From Chrysomallon squamiferum (Eukaryota; Mollusca; Gastropoda; Neomphalida; Peltospiridae), in contig CM022674.1 of NCBI GenBank assembly GCA_012295275.1, forward strand, positions 12,889,864-12,951,863: 62,000 bases of DNA. Direction: 5' to 3'. Below the pieces are notes generated by a model. That model had not been told where the DNA came from and made no database searches. It worked only from the letters and a program-made list of their open reading frames with translations. Shown here piece by piece: positions 37,905-48,530 of this stretch. The translations under genes and the position numbers were made by a program. How positions within the stretch are numbered: position 1 is the first letter of the stretch; each line of letters starts with the position of its first letter.

Positions 37905-39065
37905 ATGAAGAATCTCGTAATACTGTGGATTCTGTTTGTAACTTCTCAAGGACTCGACAAAAACAGAACGTTACAATTACGTCACATGCTGCTGGATAAC
38001 TATTCACGTGCCGTACAGCCGACTTCCGGTAGTCAAAAACTTATTTTGAAACTGCGACTCCTTCCACTTTCTATTGTAGAACTTGATCAAACGAAGCAGA
38101 CGTTCACTGTTCTCGCTCACGTGTTTGTCACGTGGTTAGATCCAGAACTGGCATGGAACGGAAGTGAATTCTCCGATGTGAAAACTTTATCTCTGGAACT
38201 GGATGACGTTTGGTGGCCGAAGTATCAAATTACTAATTCGGTTGACCGAGTTACTGGGCAGACTCTGTATTCGTCTATCCTGCTAATCAAGAACGGACAG
38301 GTAATACACGGATCAACTGACGTGTTCAAAACTATTTGTACAGTTGACCTTACAAGGTATCCTTTCGACACGCAAGACTGTGCAATTATATTTTCGTCGT
38401 CGTCGTTGGACTACGATTACAGCGATCTCAATTCCAGTCTGCTAGACACTCGTCACGATTACTTTACGGAAACTAACGAATGGCTTTTGATCGATTTTTA
38501 TTCCTTCACGAAAACTGCCGATTTAAGCGGGATCCCTATGGTTGAGTTTCATTTCAAACTTCGGCGACATTCGGTTTACTACGTACTGACGATCATACTG
38601 CCTGTAAGTCTTCTGTCAATTCTTGATGCTTTTGTGTTTCTGCTTCCTGTCGAGTCAGGAGAGAAGATGTCTTTCCTCATCTCCATAATGCTGTCCTTCG
38701 CCGTCTATCTCAACTTCATTAATGACGTCATGCCCAAGTCGAAACAGGTTTCCAAACTGGCTGCTTACCTCGTTCTCGCACTCGCTCAAAGCGCCATTTC
38801 CATCATTATAACTATATGCACGTTAGATGTCTATCACCGTGGCAACCGTAGTAGCTTCACCGACAAGAATAAAATAATTCCAACTCGTTCGTCTGCAGAT
38901 GACAACACAAAAGAAGAGAAGACAACTGCGGAATTTTGTGGAAAACACTTCGTGAAAACGACTCAAAATGTCGCTCGTGCTCCATCAGCGCGCAAACTGA
39001 ATTTGATTCTGTTTTCTGTGTTTCTGATGTCTGCTTTGTTAAGCCCTTTGCTATTTTTAGTATGA
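37905..39065 (+). CDS. chemotactile-type Cys-loop receptor, copy 5 (intact)
   Basis: Full-length 386-residue single-exon copy and the closest to a consensus of the array: Ile47, Leu53, Phe74, Pro80, Glu98, His135-Gly136, DLSGIPM in loop C (206-212), Gln281. The gene is a junction: its upstream spacer is short-type and its downstream spacer long-type, so a crossover or conversion has exchanged flanks inside or close to the coding sequence. Confidence 0.85.
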   Translation: MKNLVILWILFVTSQGLDKNRTLQLRHMLLDNYSRAVQPTSGSQKLILKLRLLPLSIVELDQTKQTFTVLAHVFVTWLDPELAWNGSEFSDVKTLSLELDDVWWPKYQITNSVDRVTGQTLYSSILLIKNGQVIHGSTDVFKTICTVDLTRYPFDTQDCAIIFSSSSLDYDYSDLNSSLLDTRHDYFTETNEWLLIDFYSFTKTADLSGIPMVEFHFKLRRHSVYYVLTIILPVSLLSILDAFVFLLPVESGEKMSFLISIMLSFAVYLNFINDVMPKSKQVSKLAAYLVLALAQSAISIIITICTLDVYHRGNRSSFTDKNKIIPTRSSADDNTKEEKTTAEFCGKHFVKTTQNVARAPSARKLNLILFSVFLMSALLSPLLFLV

Positions 39066-42000
39066 AAAACACAATTCAAGACCGACAACTCTCGACAGGT
39101 AATCTAAGTTACTTTCGCATTTGGAGCTCGCAAATGTAACATTTGATTATTTTTTTTATTATTGATTTTTTTTTTTTAGATATACAAAATACACTCGAAC
39201 GACAATAATCGAGCAGAATATGTTTATTAATGTTTTTAACTATAAACAAAACTCTTCAAGAGCTTTCATTTTCCAAAATGTTTGTGAATAACTATGCTTG
39301 GAGCGGTTTTGAGGGAGTTCACTGTTTGAGTACAGTGTTTTTTTATACGAAGAATGATTATTCAAACCCTATCACTGGAGATTACGCTCAAAGTTAGCAC
39401 GATCTACAGTCAGGTCGCACGACTTTGTTTCGGATCCCAAGAGCTAAGAAGAGCCCCACAGCAATCATGCATTAACTGAATGTGTGTGCTACTTTATGTT
39501 ATATCTGATCATGGAAATAAATAATCTATGAGTTTACATGTAACTTTTATGTCGGCTATAGAAATGTATTCACTAGTGTATTGATAGTATTTTATAGTAG
39601 ATCGATTTCTGAGCAAATAATCAAATTATTATTATTATTATTACTTGTAGTAGTATTAGTAGTAGTAGTTGTAGTAGTAGTATTAGTAGTAGTAGCAGTA
39701 GTAGTAGTAGTAGTTGTACTGGTATTAGTATTACATTTATCGGAAGGACATCATGACGTAGTTGTAAAATCCTAAGGACAATGACGTCACATGCGATCTT
39801 CCAGAGTAACCATCGTTCACAGTTTTATTTGGTAAGTTATCTTTCAATTTCAATTTTCTTGTCTCTTTTGGTTTTTGTCACACAACTTTTAAATTTAAAT
39901 GAAACGACAGAAAAAGTTCTTAAATACTTATTAACACCAAATGCCTAATGCACAGGTTTCATTATTATTATTAGAAAATATATATTCACGAATGATGGGG
40001 CCAAAACCTAATATTTACTGCGAACAAGTTGTCAGCAGACGAGATGATGATACTACAACTACTGCCAATACTGAAGAAATTTTTGTATCCTTGTGGTAGA
40101 TAGATTTAAAAAAATCTAATAACTGTGTTGATTAAAAACAATTTCAAGAGATAAAACGACAACACAATCAGATAACACTGTTTATTTGGAAATTCTGAAA
40201 AAACTTCAGTTGATATAAAATGTCACAGTTTCTGTGATTTCATTGGTACTGGGGATGAAACAGGTCAAAAATCAAACCTGAACCTGTGGCCAACGTCTGT
40301 GTCGATGCAAGCCTGCAACCGTCGTCTAGCAAAGCATGTGACAACCGTAACATAATACAATAATTTCAAAGCTTTCGCCTGAAATGTACGTCAGTGATTG
40401 TAACGACGAACATTTCAGCCCAGGCTGGGGGACGAGAAACCTGCTTTGAACCAGCGCGTCTGAAAAAGAAACAAAGAAGAAATAAGATTAGAAAAAGAAT
40501 CGTACTGTGTGTGTGTGTGTGTGTGTTTGTGTCTGTGTCTGGATGGATGGATGGATGGATGGATGGATGGAACGTTACAGTGTTTGACTTCTACTTCAGC
40601 GAAAACGTTATGGCACTTTTCGGTAAACACAAAAATCTTTGTGATCCTTTAAAAAGGTGATATTATAATATTTGACAGAGAAAAGAGAAGACAGAGTTCT
40701 TTAAAAGTGAAGTATAATGTATGTCGAACGTGTATACGTATATAAAAATATACATTCATACATACATAGATTCACATATGTAGATATGTACATAAACATA
40801 CATACATACACACATATGCATATATACATCCACATACAGACAAACACATATTATATGTAGACGTACACACAAACATATATGCATATAATTATATATCCTC
40901 AAAGAAAGAAAGAATGAAACGTTATTTATATACAAACAAGTACACATGAATACTGCCACCTACGTTAACTAACACTCATAAGCTTAAACACGTAGAATAG
41001 TAGACATTAAAAATAATGACGATAGTAGTAGCTGGTTGTAGTTGTAGTAGTAAGAATAATGTAGTAGGTGTGTCAGCAACAGTTGTTGTAGTAATAGTAA
41101 TAGAATCAATTGTAATTATAGTAGTAGTATAAGTAATGGTAGCAGTAGAAGTAATGTAATTAAGTATTAATGATGGTAGTGATAAAAATGTTTTAATAGT
41201 TTAAACGGTTAGTTTTATGAACAAGGAAATAACGACTATGAAGATGGTAAATACATGCTTAAACGAAATCTTGTTACGTGAATCATCTTGGTTAGGATTT
41301 AAATTCAATACGGCTTCCAGAGTTATTTCCCCTCCAGTTTAAAACAGAAAATGTGATTTTCTTTTTTTTTTTTATTTTTTTTATTTGACTAATCTTTACT
41401 CATAGATAGATAGATAGATAAATAAATAAATAAATAAATAAAATTTATATAAAATAAAATAAAATAAAAAGAAAATTGGGTTAAAGTTACATATTCAATA
41501 AAATTGTAAATCCGAAAGATGTATGTGTCTGCACGATCAGTTTGGGGATCAAATGAATAAATAAATGAATGAATAATTGAATGAAAGAATGAATAAGGAA
41601 ATAATAAAATAATAATAAGCAAGCAAATGTTCTAATGAATAAACATATGTAAATTAGTAAAAAATAATAATAATAATAGTAAATAATAAATAAATTAAAA
41701 TAAAATGTTTTAAACGTTACTAAATATTTCTCCGGAAACTTCCGAAAACTAACGAATGCCTAGATTCTCTTAAATATTGGAAAAGGAACGCCCATAGGTT
41801 TGTCACCTTAATTGAAATTACAGAAACTCGAAAGACTTGGGAAATCTATTTATTTCAGATTTACCTTTGTTTTATTACTATGACGACAACAGCAAGTACA
41901 ACTGTGCTGCTGTTACTTTTAACACCGTTGCTGTTAATATTCTTAATATTACTACAACTACTACTATTACTACAACTACTCCTACTACTACTACTATTAA

Positions 42001-43090
42001 AACTACCACTACTAGTTCTAGAACTGGTACTACTACTAATATTACTACTACTGCTACTACTACTGCTACTACTACTACTATTACTACTACTACTGCTACT
42101 ACTAATACTGCAACTACTACTACTACTGTTGCTTCTGCTGCTGCTGCTGATGTTTTTTTGTACTACGACTCCAACTACTATTATTACATTACTACTTCTA
42201 CTACTACTACTATTACTAATACTACTATTGTACTAGTATCAGTAGTAATACGAATAACAGCAATAAATATAACAACAACAACAACAATAATAATAATCCT
42301 ATTTATAATTCTTTCATTAAAATCAACCAGTAATACCTGGCTGTAATAAAATATTATGAGCAATGACAATATGTTTGTGGAAACGAAACTCAATCCTGCG
42401 AAAATTACATTATTGTCTTCATCTGTTTGTTATACCTGAAAAACAATAAATGAACAGAACAAACGGAATTGATTTATTAATAACAAATATTTAATTCATA
42501 ACGAGAAGATAAATATAGCGTAATAAAAATGATTATGGGATGACTTATTCACATATGTGTTTTGTGGTTACAAAAAGCAAGAAAAACCAATTAAAATGGA
42601 CGGAAGTATGTTAAAATGTAATTCTGGTGAGTTTGCAAGTTACAGTAGCTGATATTCAGTACAGAATCAATTTAGTTATTCTTTTCTGTGTTCTTTTTAT
42701 TATTATTTTTTTGATTTTTTAATTCTAATTATTTTTATTTATTTATTGTTTTGTTATTGTTTATTTGTTTATTTGTTTGTTTATTTCTAGTTGTTATTTG
42801 TTTGTTATTACTCGTTTTTTTTTTTTTTTTGGTTTTTATGTCTTAAAAATGTTATTTGAATATATAGATTATCTTTATCGATACGTACCATATCAAACTA
42901 ACATCGAAACATGAAATCTCTGTCTTTTTCTCTTTCTCTAAATAATACAAAATAATGAAATAAAATAAAATAAAATAAAATAAACACATAAATAACATGT
43001 AGCAGGATAGGAAAAAAAAAATCATTGATTTAACAATAAGGTATAGCATTTGTTTACACACGTAATTGAAGAAGTAGGAATCATGCAGGA
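39066..43090 (+). repeat. long-type spacer between copies 5 and 6
   Basis: Downstream spacer with a deletion at about 39960 (GCACAGGTTTC joins directly to ATTATTATTAG) that removes the block carrying the 88-codon frame seen behind copies 1 and 2. Then comes a GGAT tract (about 40540-40570) and an upstream spacer with another deletion at about 41877, which drops roughly 400 bases of the AT-rich/CTA segment. A T-rich block lies at 42680-42840. Confidence 0.7.
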
Positions 43091-43098
43091 CAACGAAG

Positions 43099-43203
43099 TA
43101 TAAAAATCAATAACAAAACAAACACTATTACAAGAACACACGTACAAATGTCAGTTAGCTCGCGAGCGCCGACTAAACAGGCAGAAAGTTTTTCGACGTA
43201 AAA
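43099..43203 (+). promoter_or_regulatory. copy 6 leader: TATA box and 17-codon uORF
   Basis: TATAAAAA at 43099-43106; uORF 43148-43201. The bases after TATA follow the copy 2/3 version (CAATAACAAAAC, one base shorter), in line with the long-type flank. Confidence 0.55.
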
Positions 43204-44364
43204 ATGAAGAATCTCGTAATACTGTGGATTCTGTTTGTAACTTCTCAAGGACTCGACAAAAACAGAACGTTACAATTACGTCACATGCTGCTGGATAACT
43301 ATTCACGTGCCGTGCAGCCGACTTCCGGTAGTCAAAAACTTATTTTGAAATTGCGACTCCTTCCACTTTCTATTGTAGAACTTGATCAAACGAAGCAGAC
43401 GTTCACTATTCTCGCACACGTGTTTGTCACGTGGTTAGATCCAGAACTGGCATGGAACGGAAGTGAATTCTCTGATGTGAAAACTTTATCTCTGCAACTG
43501 GATGAAGTTTGGTGGCCGAAGTATCAAATTACTAATTCGGTTGACCGTGTTACTGGGCAGACTCTGTATTCGTCTATCCTGCTAATCAAGAACGGACAGG
43601 TAATCTACGGATCAACTGACGTGTACAAAACTATTTGTACAGTTGACCTTACAAGGTATCCTTTCGACACGCAAGACTGTGCAATTATATTTTCGTCGTC
43701 GTCGTTGGACTACGAATACAGCGATCTCAATTCCAGTCTGCTAGACACTCGTCACGATTACTTCACGGAAACTAACGAATGGCTTTTGATCGATTTTTAT
43801 TCCTTCACGAAAACTGCCGATTTAAGCGGGATACCTATGGTTGAGTTTCATTTCAAACTTCGGCGACATTCGGTTTACTACGTACTCACGATCATACTGC
43901 CTGTAAGTCTTCTGTCAATTCTTGATGCTTTTGTGTTTCTGCTTCCTGTCGAGTCAGGAGAGAAGATGTCTTTTCTCATCTCCATAATGCTGTCCTTCGC
44001 CGTCTATCTCAACTTCATTAATGACGTCATGCCCAAGTCGAAACGCGTTTCCAAACTGGCTGCTTACCTCGTTCTCGCACTCGCTCAAAGCGCCATTTCC
44101 ATCATTATAACTATATGCACGTTAGATGTCAATTACCGTGGTAACCGTAGTAGCTTCACCGACAAGAATAAAATAGTTCCAACTCGTTCGTCTGCTGATG
44201 ACAGCAAAAAAGAAGAGAAGACAACTGCGGAATTTTGTGGAAAACACTTCGAGGAAACGACTCAAAATGTCGCTCGTGCTCCATCAGCACGCAAACTGAA
44301 TTTGATTCTGTTTTCTGTGTTTCTGATGTCTGCTTTGTTAAGCCCTTTGCTATTTTTAGTATGA
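43204..44364 (+). CDS. chemotactile-type Cys-loop receptor, copy 6 (intact)
   Basis: Full-length 386-residue single-exon copy. Distinguishing residues: Ile69, Pro80, Gln98, Glu101, Tyr141 just before the Cys-loop (Phe elsewhere), Glu171, Arg281 in the M2-M3 loop, Asn310-Tyr311 after M3, Val325, and a cytoplasmic loop with Ser334-Lys335 and Glu350-Glu351. It is the most changed in the intracellular loop. Flanks are long-type upstream and short-type downstream, so it is also a recombinant boundary. Confidence 0.85.
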   Translation: MKNLVILWILFVTSQGLDKNRTLQLRHMLLDNYSRAVQPTSGSQKLILKLRLLPLSIVELDQTKQTFTILAHVFVTWLDPELAWNGSEFSDVKTLSLQLDEVWWPKYQITNSVDRVTGQTLYSSILLIKNGQVIYGSTDVYKTICTVDLTRYPFDTQDCAIIFSSSSLDYEYSDLNSSLLDTRHDYFTETNEWLLIDFYSFTKTADLSGIPMVEFHFKLRRHSVYYVLTIILPVSLLSILDAFVFLLPVESGEKMSFLISIMLSFAVYLNFINDVMPKSKRVSKLAAYLVLALAQSAISIIITICTLDVNYRGNRSSFTDKNKIVPTRSSADDSKKEEKTTAEFCGKHFEETTQNVARAPSARKLNLILFSVFLMSALLSPLLFLV

Positions 44365-44647
44365 AAAATATAATTCAAGACCGACAACTAATTCAAGACC
44401 GATAACTCTCGCATTTGGATCTCTGAAATGGAATTCTTAAATTTTTTGAGATATACAAAATACCCTCGAACGACAATTATCGACTAGAATATGGTTCTTG
44501 ATGTTTTTAACTATAAACAATTCTCTTGAAGAGTATTCAATTTCGAATAAAATCTTTGTCAAACATTAATAATTTTTAATAGAGAAAGTTTATAATTATG
44601 CTGGTAGCGGTTTTGAGGCATTTCACTGTTTTTAATTCAATCAGAGT
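44361..44647 (+). repeat. 287-bp tandem duplication, first copy
   Basis: Starts inside the stop-codon region of copy 6 (ATGAAAAATATAATTC) and runs to CAATCAGAGT. The same sequence resumes at 44648. The bases AGT precede ATGAAAAAT at both junctions, a microhomology of three bases. Confidence 0.85.
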
Positions 44648-45660
44648 ATGAAAAATATAATTCAAGACCGACAACTAATTCAAGACCGATAACTCTCGCA
44701 TTTGGATCTCTGAAATGGAATTCTTAAATTTTCTGAGATACAGTATACCCTCACCTGTTCGCGGTTCCCCATTCGCGGCCCCGCATATTCGCGGCTTAGG
44801 CTCTTAACCGTATCGCATCGTGTGCTGGTATACCAGGCTAGCGTTATAACGTCATAAAAACAAATGCTCGGTAAACCGCACAAACAATATCAAATTTTTT
44901 CAATTATTATTGCAATACAGTACGTATTTTTTTATAAATGCATACACTGTATGTACAGTGCATATTATTTGTGACCGTGTATTAATAATGTTTTTAATTT
45001 CATATTATTACTGAATTGTATTATTATTACCTGAACTGTGCGTACTGTATTTATCTGTCTGTTTGCCTTTAAATTTGTTCCACTTTCTGGCAATTCTAAT
45101 ACATATGTTGTACGCATAGAAAATGACTTTACGGTACAGTAATAGTGTATGGGTTACTGTGCTTTGCGGTGTTACTGTCCTCCTGTACTTACGTTTCTTT
45201 CTGATTAAAATATTGTTTCAGTACAAAATTAAAATATGTTTACATTATCATTACTACATTAGTGAAATACATAACTGCATGCAATATTACTACATTATTA
45301 CTGTATTAATGAGTAAGAGTGTCTTTAGAAAGTGTTTGGGAAGCATTTAGTACCGTATATAATCTCATAATAGACGTTTTAAAACTGCATCCAATATTCG
45401 CGGTTTTTCGCTATTCGCGGGGGGGGTAAAGAACGTAACCCCCGCGAATAGCGAGGGAATACTGTATACAAAATACCCTCGAACGACAATTATCGACTAG
45501 AATATGGTTCTTGATGTTTTTAACTATAAACAATTCTCTTGAAGAGTATTCAATTTCGAATAAAATCTTTGTCAAACATTAATAATTTTTAATAGAGAAA
45601 GTTTATAATTATGCTGGTAGCGGTTTTGAGGCATTTCACTGTTTTTAATTCAATCAGAGT
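44648..45660 (+). repeat. 287-bp tandem duplication, second copy, split by an insertion
   Basis: The second copy is 287 bases of spacer plus 726 bases of inserted DNA (724-base element and its 2-base target duplication), exactly 1013 bases. The insertion therefore came after, or hit only one copy of, the duplication. Confidence 0.85.
44741..45464. mobile_element. Tigger/pogo-like MITE, 724 bp, TA target duplication
   Basis: Begins CAGTATACCCTC and ends GAGGGAATACTG, so the termini are inverted repeats; the similarity extends about 24 bases inward to TTCGCGG/CCGCGAA. Comparison with the uninserted first copy of the duplication shows GAGATA-TACAAAA as the empty site and TA duplicated on both sides. 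A TA duplication plus CAGT-type ends places it with Tc1/mariner, most like pogo/Tigger (inference). No transposase frame is present, so it is non-autonomous. Confidence 0.8.
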
Positions 45661-46697
45661 ACATTGATTTTTTATACGAAGAATCTTTATTGAAACCCTC
45701 CCTCTTGAGAATACGGTCAAAGTCAGAATTATCTACAGTCAGGTCCTATGACTTTGTTCTGAGGCCCAAGATCCAAGAAGGGCCTCACAGCAATCATGCA
45801 TTAACTGAATACGTGAGTTACATTATGTTATTTCTGATCATGGAAATAAATAATTAAATAATAATAAAGAAGTAAGTGTACTAATTAATAAACATATGTA
45901 AATTAGTACAAAACATTATTAATAATAAGCAATAAATAAATTAATATAAAATGTTTTAAAAGTTACTAAATATTCCACCGGAAACTTCCGAAAACTAACG
46001 AATGTCGACAGGTTTTCCATTTTTATTTAAGTTATAGAAAATGGAACGACTTTGGATAATCTATTTATTTCAGATTTACCTTTGTTTTATAGACACAGGT
46101 AAATTTATTAGTCTTTGCCTTTGATCTGCCTTGGATATACTGAAACTAGATTAGAAACTGTTCTAATTATTTACTTTGTTAGTTTAGTTCGATGGAAGCT
46201 GAATTTCATTAACCCGGTTTAAATTTGAAGGAGAAAGTAAATTAGAAATAATGTGAATGAATGAATAAATGAATGAATGAAAGAATGGATAAAAATAGGC
46301 GTAGGTAAATCAGCGGTGATATTTTTAACACTGTTCAATAGTACTATTACTACAGAAATTCTACTACTACTACTACTACTACTACTACTATTACTATCAC
46401 TACTACTACTACTGCTGCTGTTACTAATTATACTGCTATTATTAGTCACGCTTCAATTATTATTACTACTACTACTTTTACTATGACGACAACAGCAACT
46501 ATAACTGTGCAGTTGTTACTTCTAACACTGTTGCTGTTAGTATTCTTAATATTACTACTACTAATACAACTACTACTACTACTACTACTACTACCACTGT
46601 TGCTTCTGCTGACGATGATGATGCTTTTTGTACTACTAATCCCACTACTATTACTAATGCTACTATAGTAGTAGTTGTATTAATAACAACAACTACC

Positions 46698-46768
<71 letters not shown>

Positions 46769-47260
46769 CGTAACTGTAATACTTTCATTAAAATCAACCA
46801 CTAATACCTGGCTTTAGTAAAATATTAAGTGTAATGACAATATCTCTGCGCAAACGAAACTCAATCCAGCGGACATTACATTATTGTCTTCATCTGTTTG
46901 TTACACCTGAACAGGCAAAAACCAGGTAAATGAATAGAACAAAAGGAATTGATTTTTTAATGACAAATAGTTTAACTGATAAGTTGAAGATAAATATAGT
47001 GTAATACAAATGATTATGGCATGGCTTATTCAAACATCTGTTTTGTGGTTACTAAAAGCAAGAAAAATCAAATAAAAGGGACGAAAATATGTTAAAATGT
47101 GATTCTGGTCAGTTTACAAGTAACAATAGCTGATGTTCCCTATAAAATGTAGCAGGATAGGAAACAAAAATAGTTTTCATTATTTTAACAATAATTTGTC
47201 GCATTTATTTACAAATATAACTGTAAAACTAGAAATCTTTCTGAAATCACACAGGACAAT
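45661..47260 (+). repeat. short-type spacer before copy 7
   Basis: Continues the short-type order seen before copies 4 and 5, with the same internal join near 45856, CTA tracts (46355-46675) and a long AAT tract (46700-46768). Confidence 0.7.
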
Positions 47261-47263
47261 AAG

Positions 47264-47369
47264 TATAAAAATCGACAACCAAAACAAACACTATTACAAG
47301 AACACACGTACAAATGTCAGTTAGCTCGCGAGCGCCGACTAAACAGGCAGAAAGGTTTTCGACGTAAAA
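47264..47369 (+). promoter_or_regulatory. copy 7 leader: TATA box and 17-codon uORF
   Basis: TATAAAAA at 47264-47271; uORF 47314-47367. The uORF has AGG (Arg) where copies 2, 4, 5 and 6 have AGT (Ser) near its end, as in copies 1 and 3. Confidence 0.55.
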
Positions 47370-48530
47370 ATGAAGAATCTCGTAATACTGTGGATTCTGT
47401 TTGTAACTTCTCAAGGACTCGACAAAAACAGAACGTTACAATTACGTCACATGCTGCTGGATAACTATTCACGTGCCGTGCAGCCGACTTCCGGTGGTCA
47501 TAAACTTCTTTTGAAGTTGCGACTAGCTCCACTTTCTATTATCGAACTTGATCAAACGAAGCAGACATTCACTGTTCTCGCACACGTGAGTGTCACGTGG
47601 TTAGATCGAGAACTGGCGTGGAACGGAAGTGAATTCTCCGATGTGAAAACTTTATCTCTGGAACTGGATGACGTTTGGTGGCCGAAGTATCAAATTACTA
47701 ATTTGGTGGACCGAGTTACTGGGCAGTCTCTGTATACGTCTGTCCTGCTGATCAAGAACGGACAGGTAACATACAGATCAAATGAACTGTTCAAAACTAT
47801 TTGTACAGTTGACCTTACAAGGTATCCTTTCGACACGCAAGACTGTGCAATTATATTTTCGTCGTCGTCGTTGGACTACGATTACAGCGATCTCAATTCC
47901 AGTCTGCTAGACACTCGTCACGATTACTTCACGGAAACTAACGAATGGGTTTTGATAGATTTTTATTCCTTCACGAAAACTGCCGATATAAGCGGGATGT
48001 CTATGGTTGAGTTTCATTTCAAACTTCGGCGACATTCGGTTTACTACGTACTCACGATCATACTGCCTGTAAGTCTTCTGTCAATTCTTGATGCTTTTGT
48101 GTTTCTGCTTCCTGTCGAGTCAGGAGAGAAGATGTCTTTTCTCATCTCCATAATGCTGTCCTTCGCCGTCTATCTCAACTTCATTAATGACGTCATGCCC
48201 AAGTCGAAACGCGTTTCCAAACTGGCTGCTTACCTCGTTCTCGCACTCGCTCAAAGCGCCATTTCCATCATTATAACTATATGCACGTTAGATGTCTATC
48301 ACCGTGGCAACCGTAGTCGCTTCACCGACAAGAATAAAATAATTCCAACTCGTTCGTCTGCTGATGACGACACAAAAGAAGAGAAGACAACTGCGGAATT
48401 TTGTGGAAAACACTTCGTGAAAACGACTCAAAATGTCGCTCGTGCTCCATCAGCGCGCAAACTGAATTTGATTCTGTTTTCTGTGTTTCTGATGTCTGCT
48501 TTGTTAAGCCCTTTGCTATTTTTAGTATGA
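47370..48530 (+). CDS. chemotactile-type Cys-loop receptor, copy 7 (intact)
   Basis: Full-length 386-residue single-exon copy and the last of the array. It is a mosaic: Gly43-His44 as in copy 4, Arg80 as in copies 1-3, and the Leu112/Ser120/Thr123/YRSNEL/DISGMSM block of copy 2. Private residues: Ala53, Ile58, Ser74 (Phe or Ile elsewhere), Val125, Thr134, Val194 and Arg317. Arg281 is shared with copy 6. Its 3' flank starts long-type and becomes short-type (TGGAATTCTT) within 80 bases of the stop. Confidence 0.85.
   Translation: MKNLVILWILFVTSQGLDKNRTLQLRHMLLDNYSRAVQPTSGGHKLLLKLRLAPLSIIELDQTKQTFTVLAHVSVTWLDRELAWNGSEFSDVKTLSLELDDVWWPKYQITNLVDRVTGQSLYTSVLLIKNGQVTYRSNELFKTICTVDLTRYPFDTQDCAIIFSSSSLDYDYSDLNSSLLDTRHDYFTETNEWVLIDFYSFTKTADISGMSMVEFHFKLRRHSVYYVLTIILPVSLLSILDAFVFLLPVESGEKMSFLISIMLSFAVYLNFINDVMPKSKRVSKLAAYLVLALAQSAISIIITICTLDVYHRGNRSRFTDKNKIIPTRSSADDDTKEEKTTAEFCGKHFVKTTQNVARAPSARKLNLILFSVFLMSALLSPLLFLV

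Noticed and set aside
45123-45350. 75-codon frame inside the MITE
   Set aside because: Lacks any transposase motif (no DDE/D pattern, no helix-turn-helix) and the element is far too short to be autonomous.
46499-46801. 100-codon poly-Ile/Val frame and similar Leu, Thr or Ser strings in all spacers
   Set aside because: Translations of CTA, ATT and AAT trinucleotide tracts.
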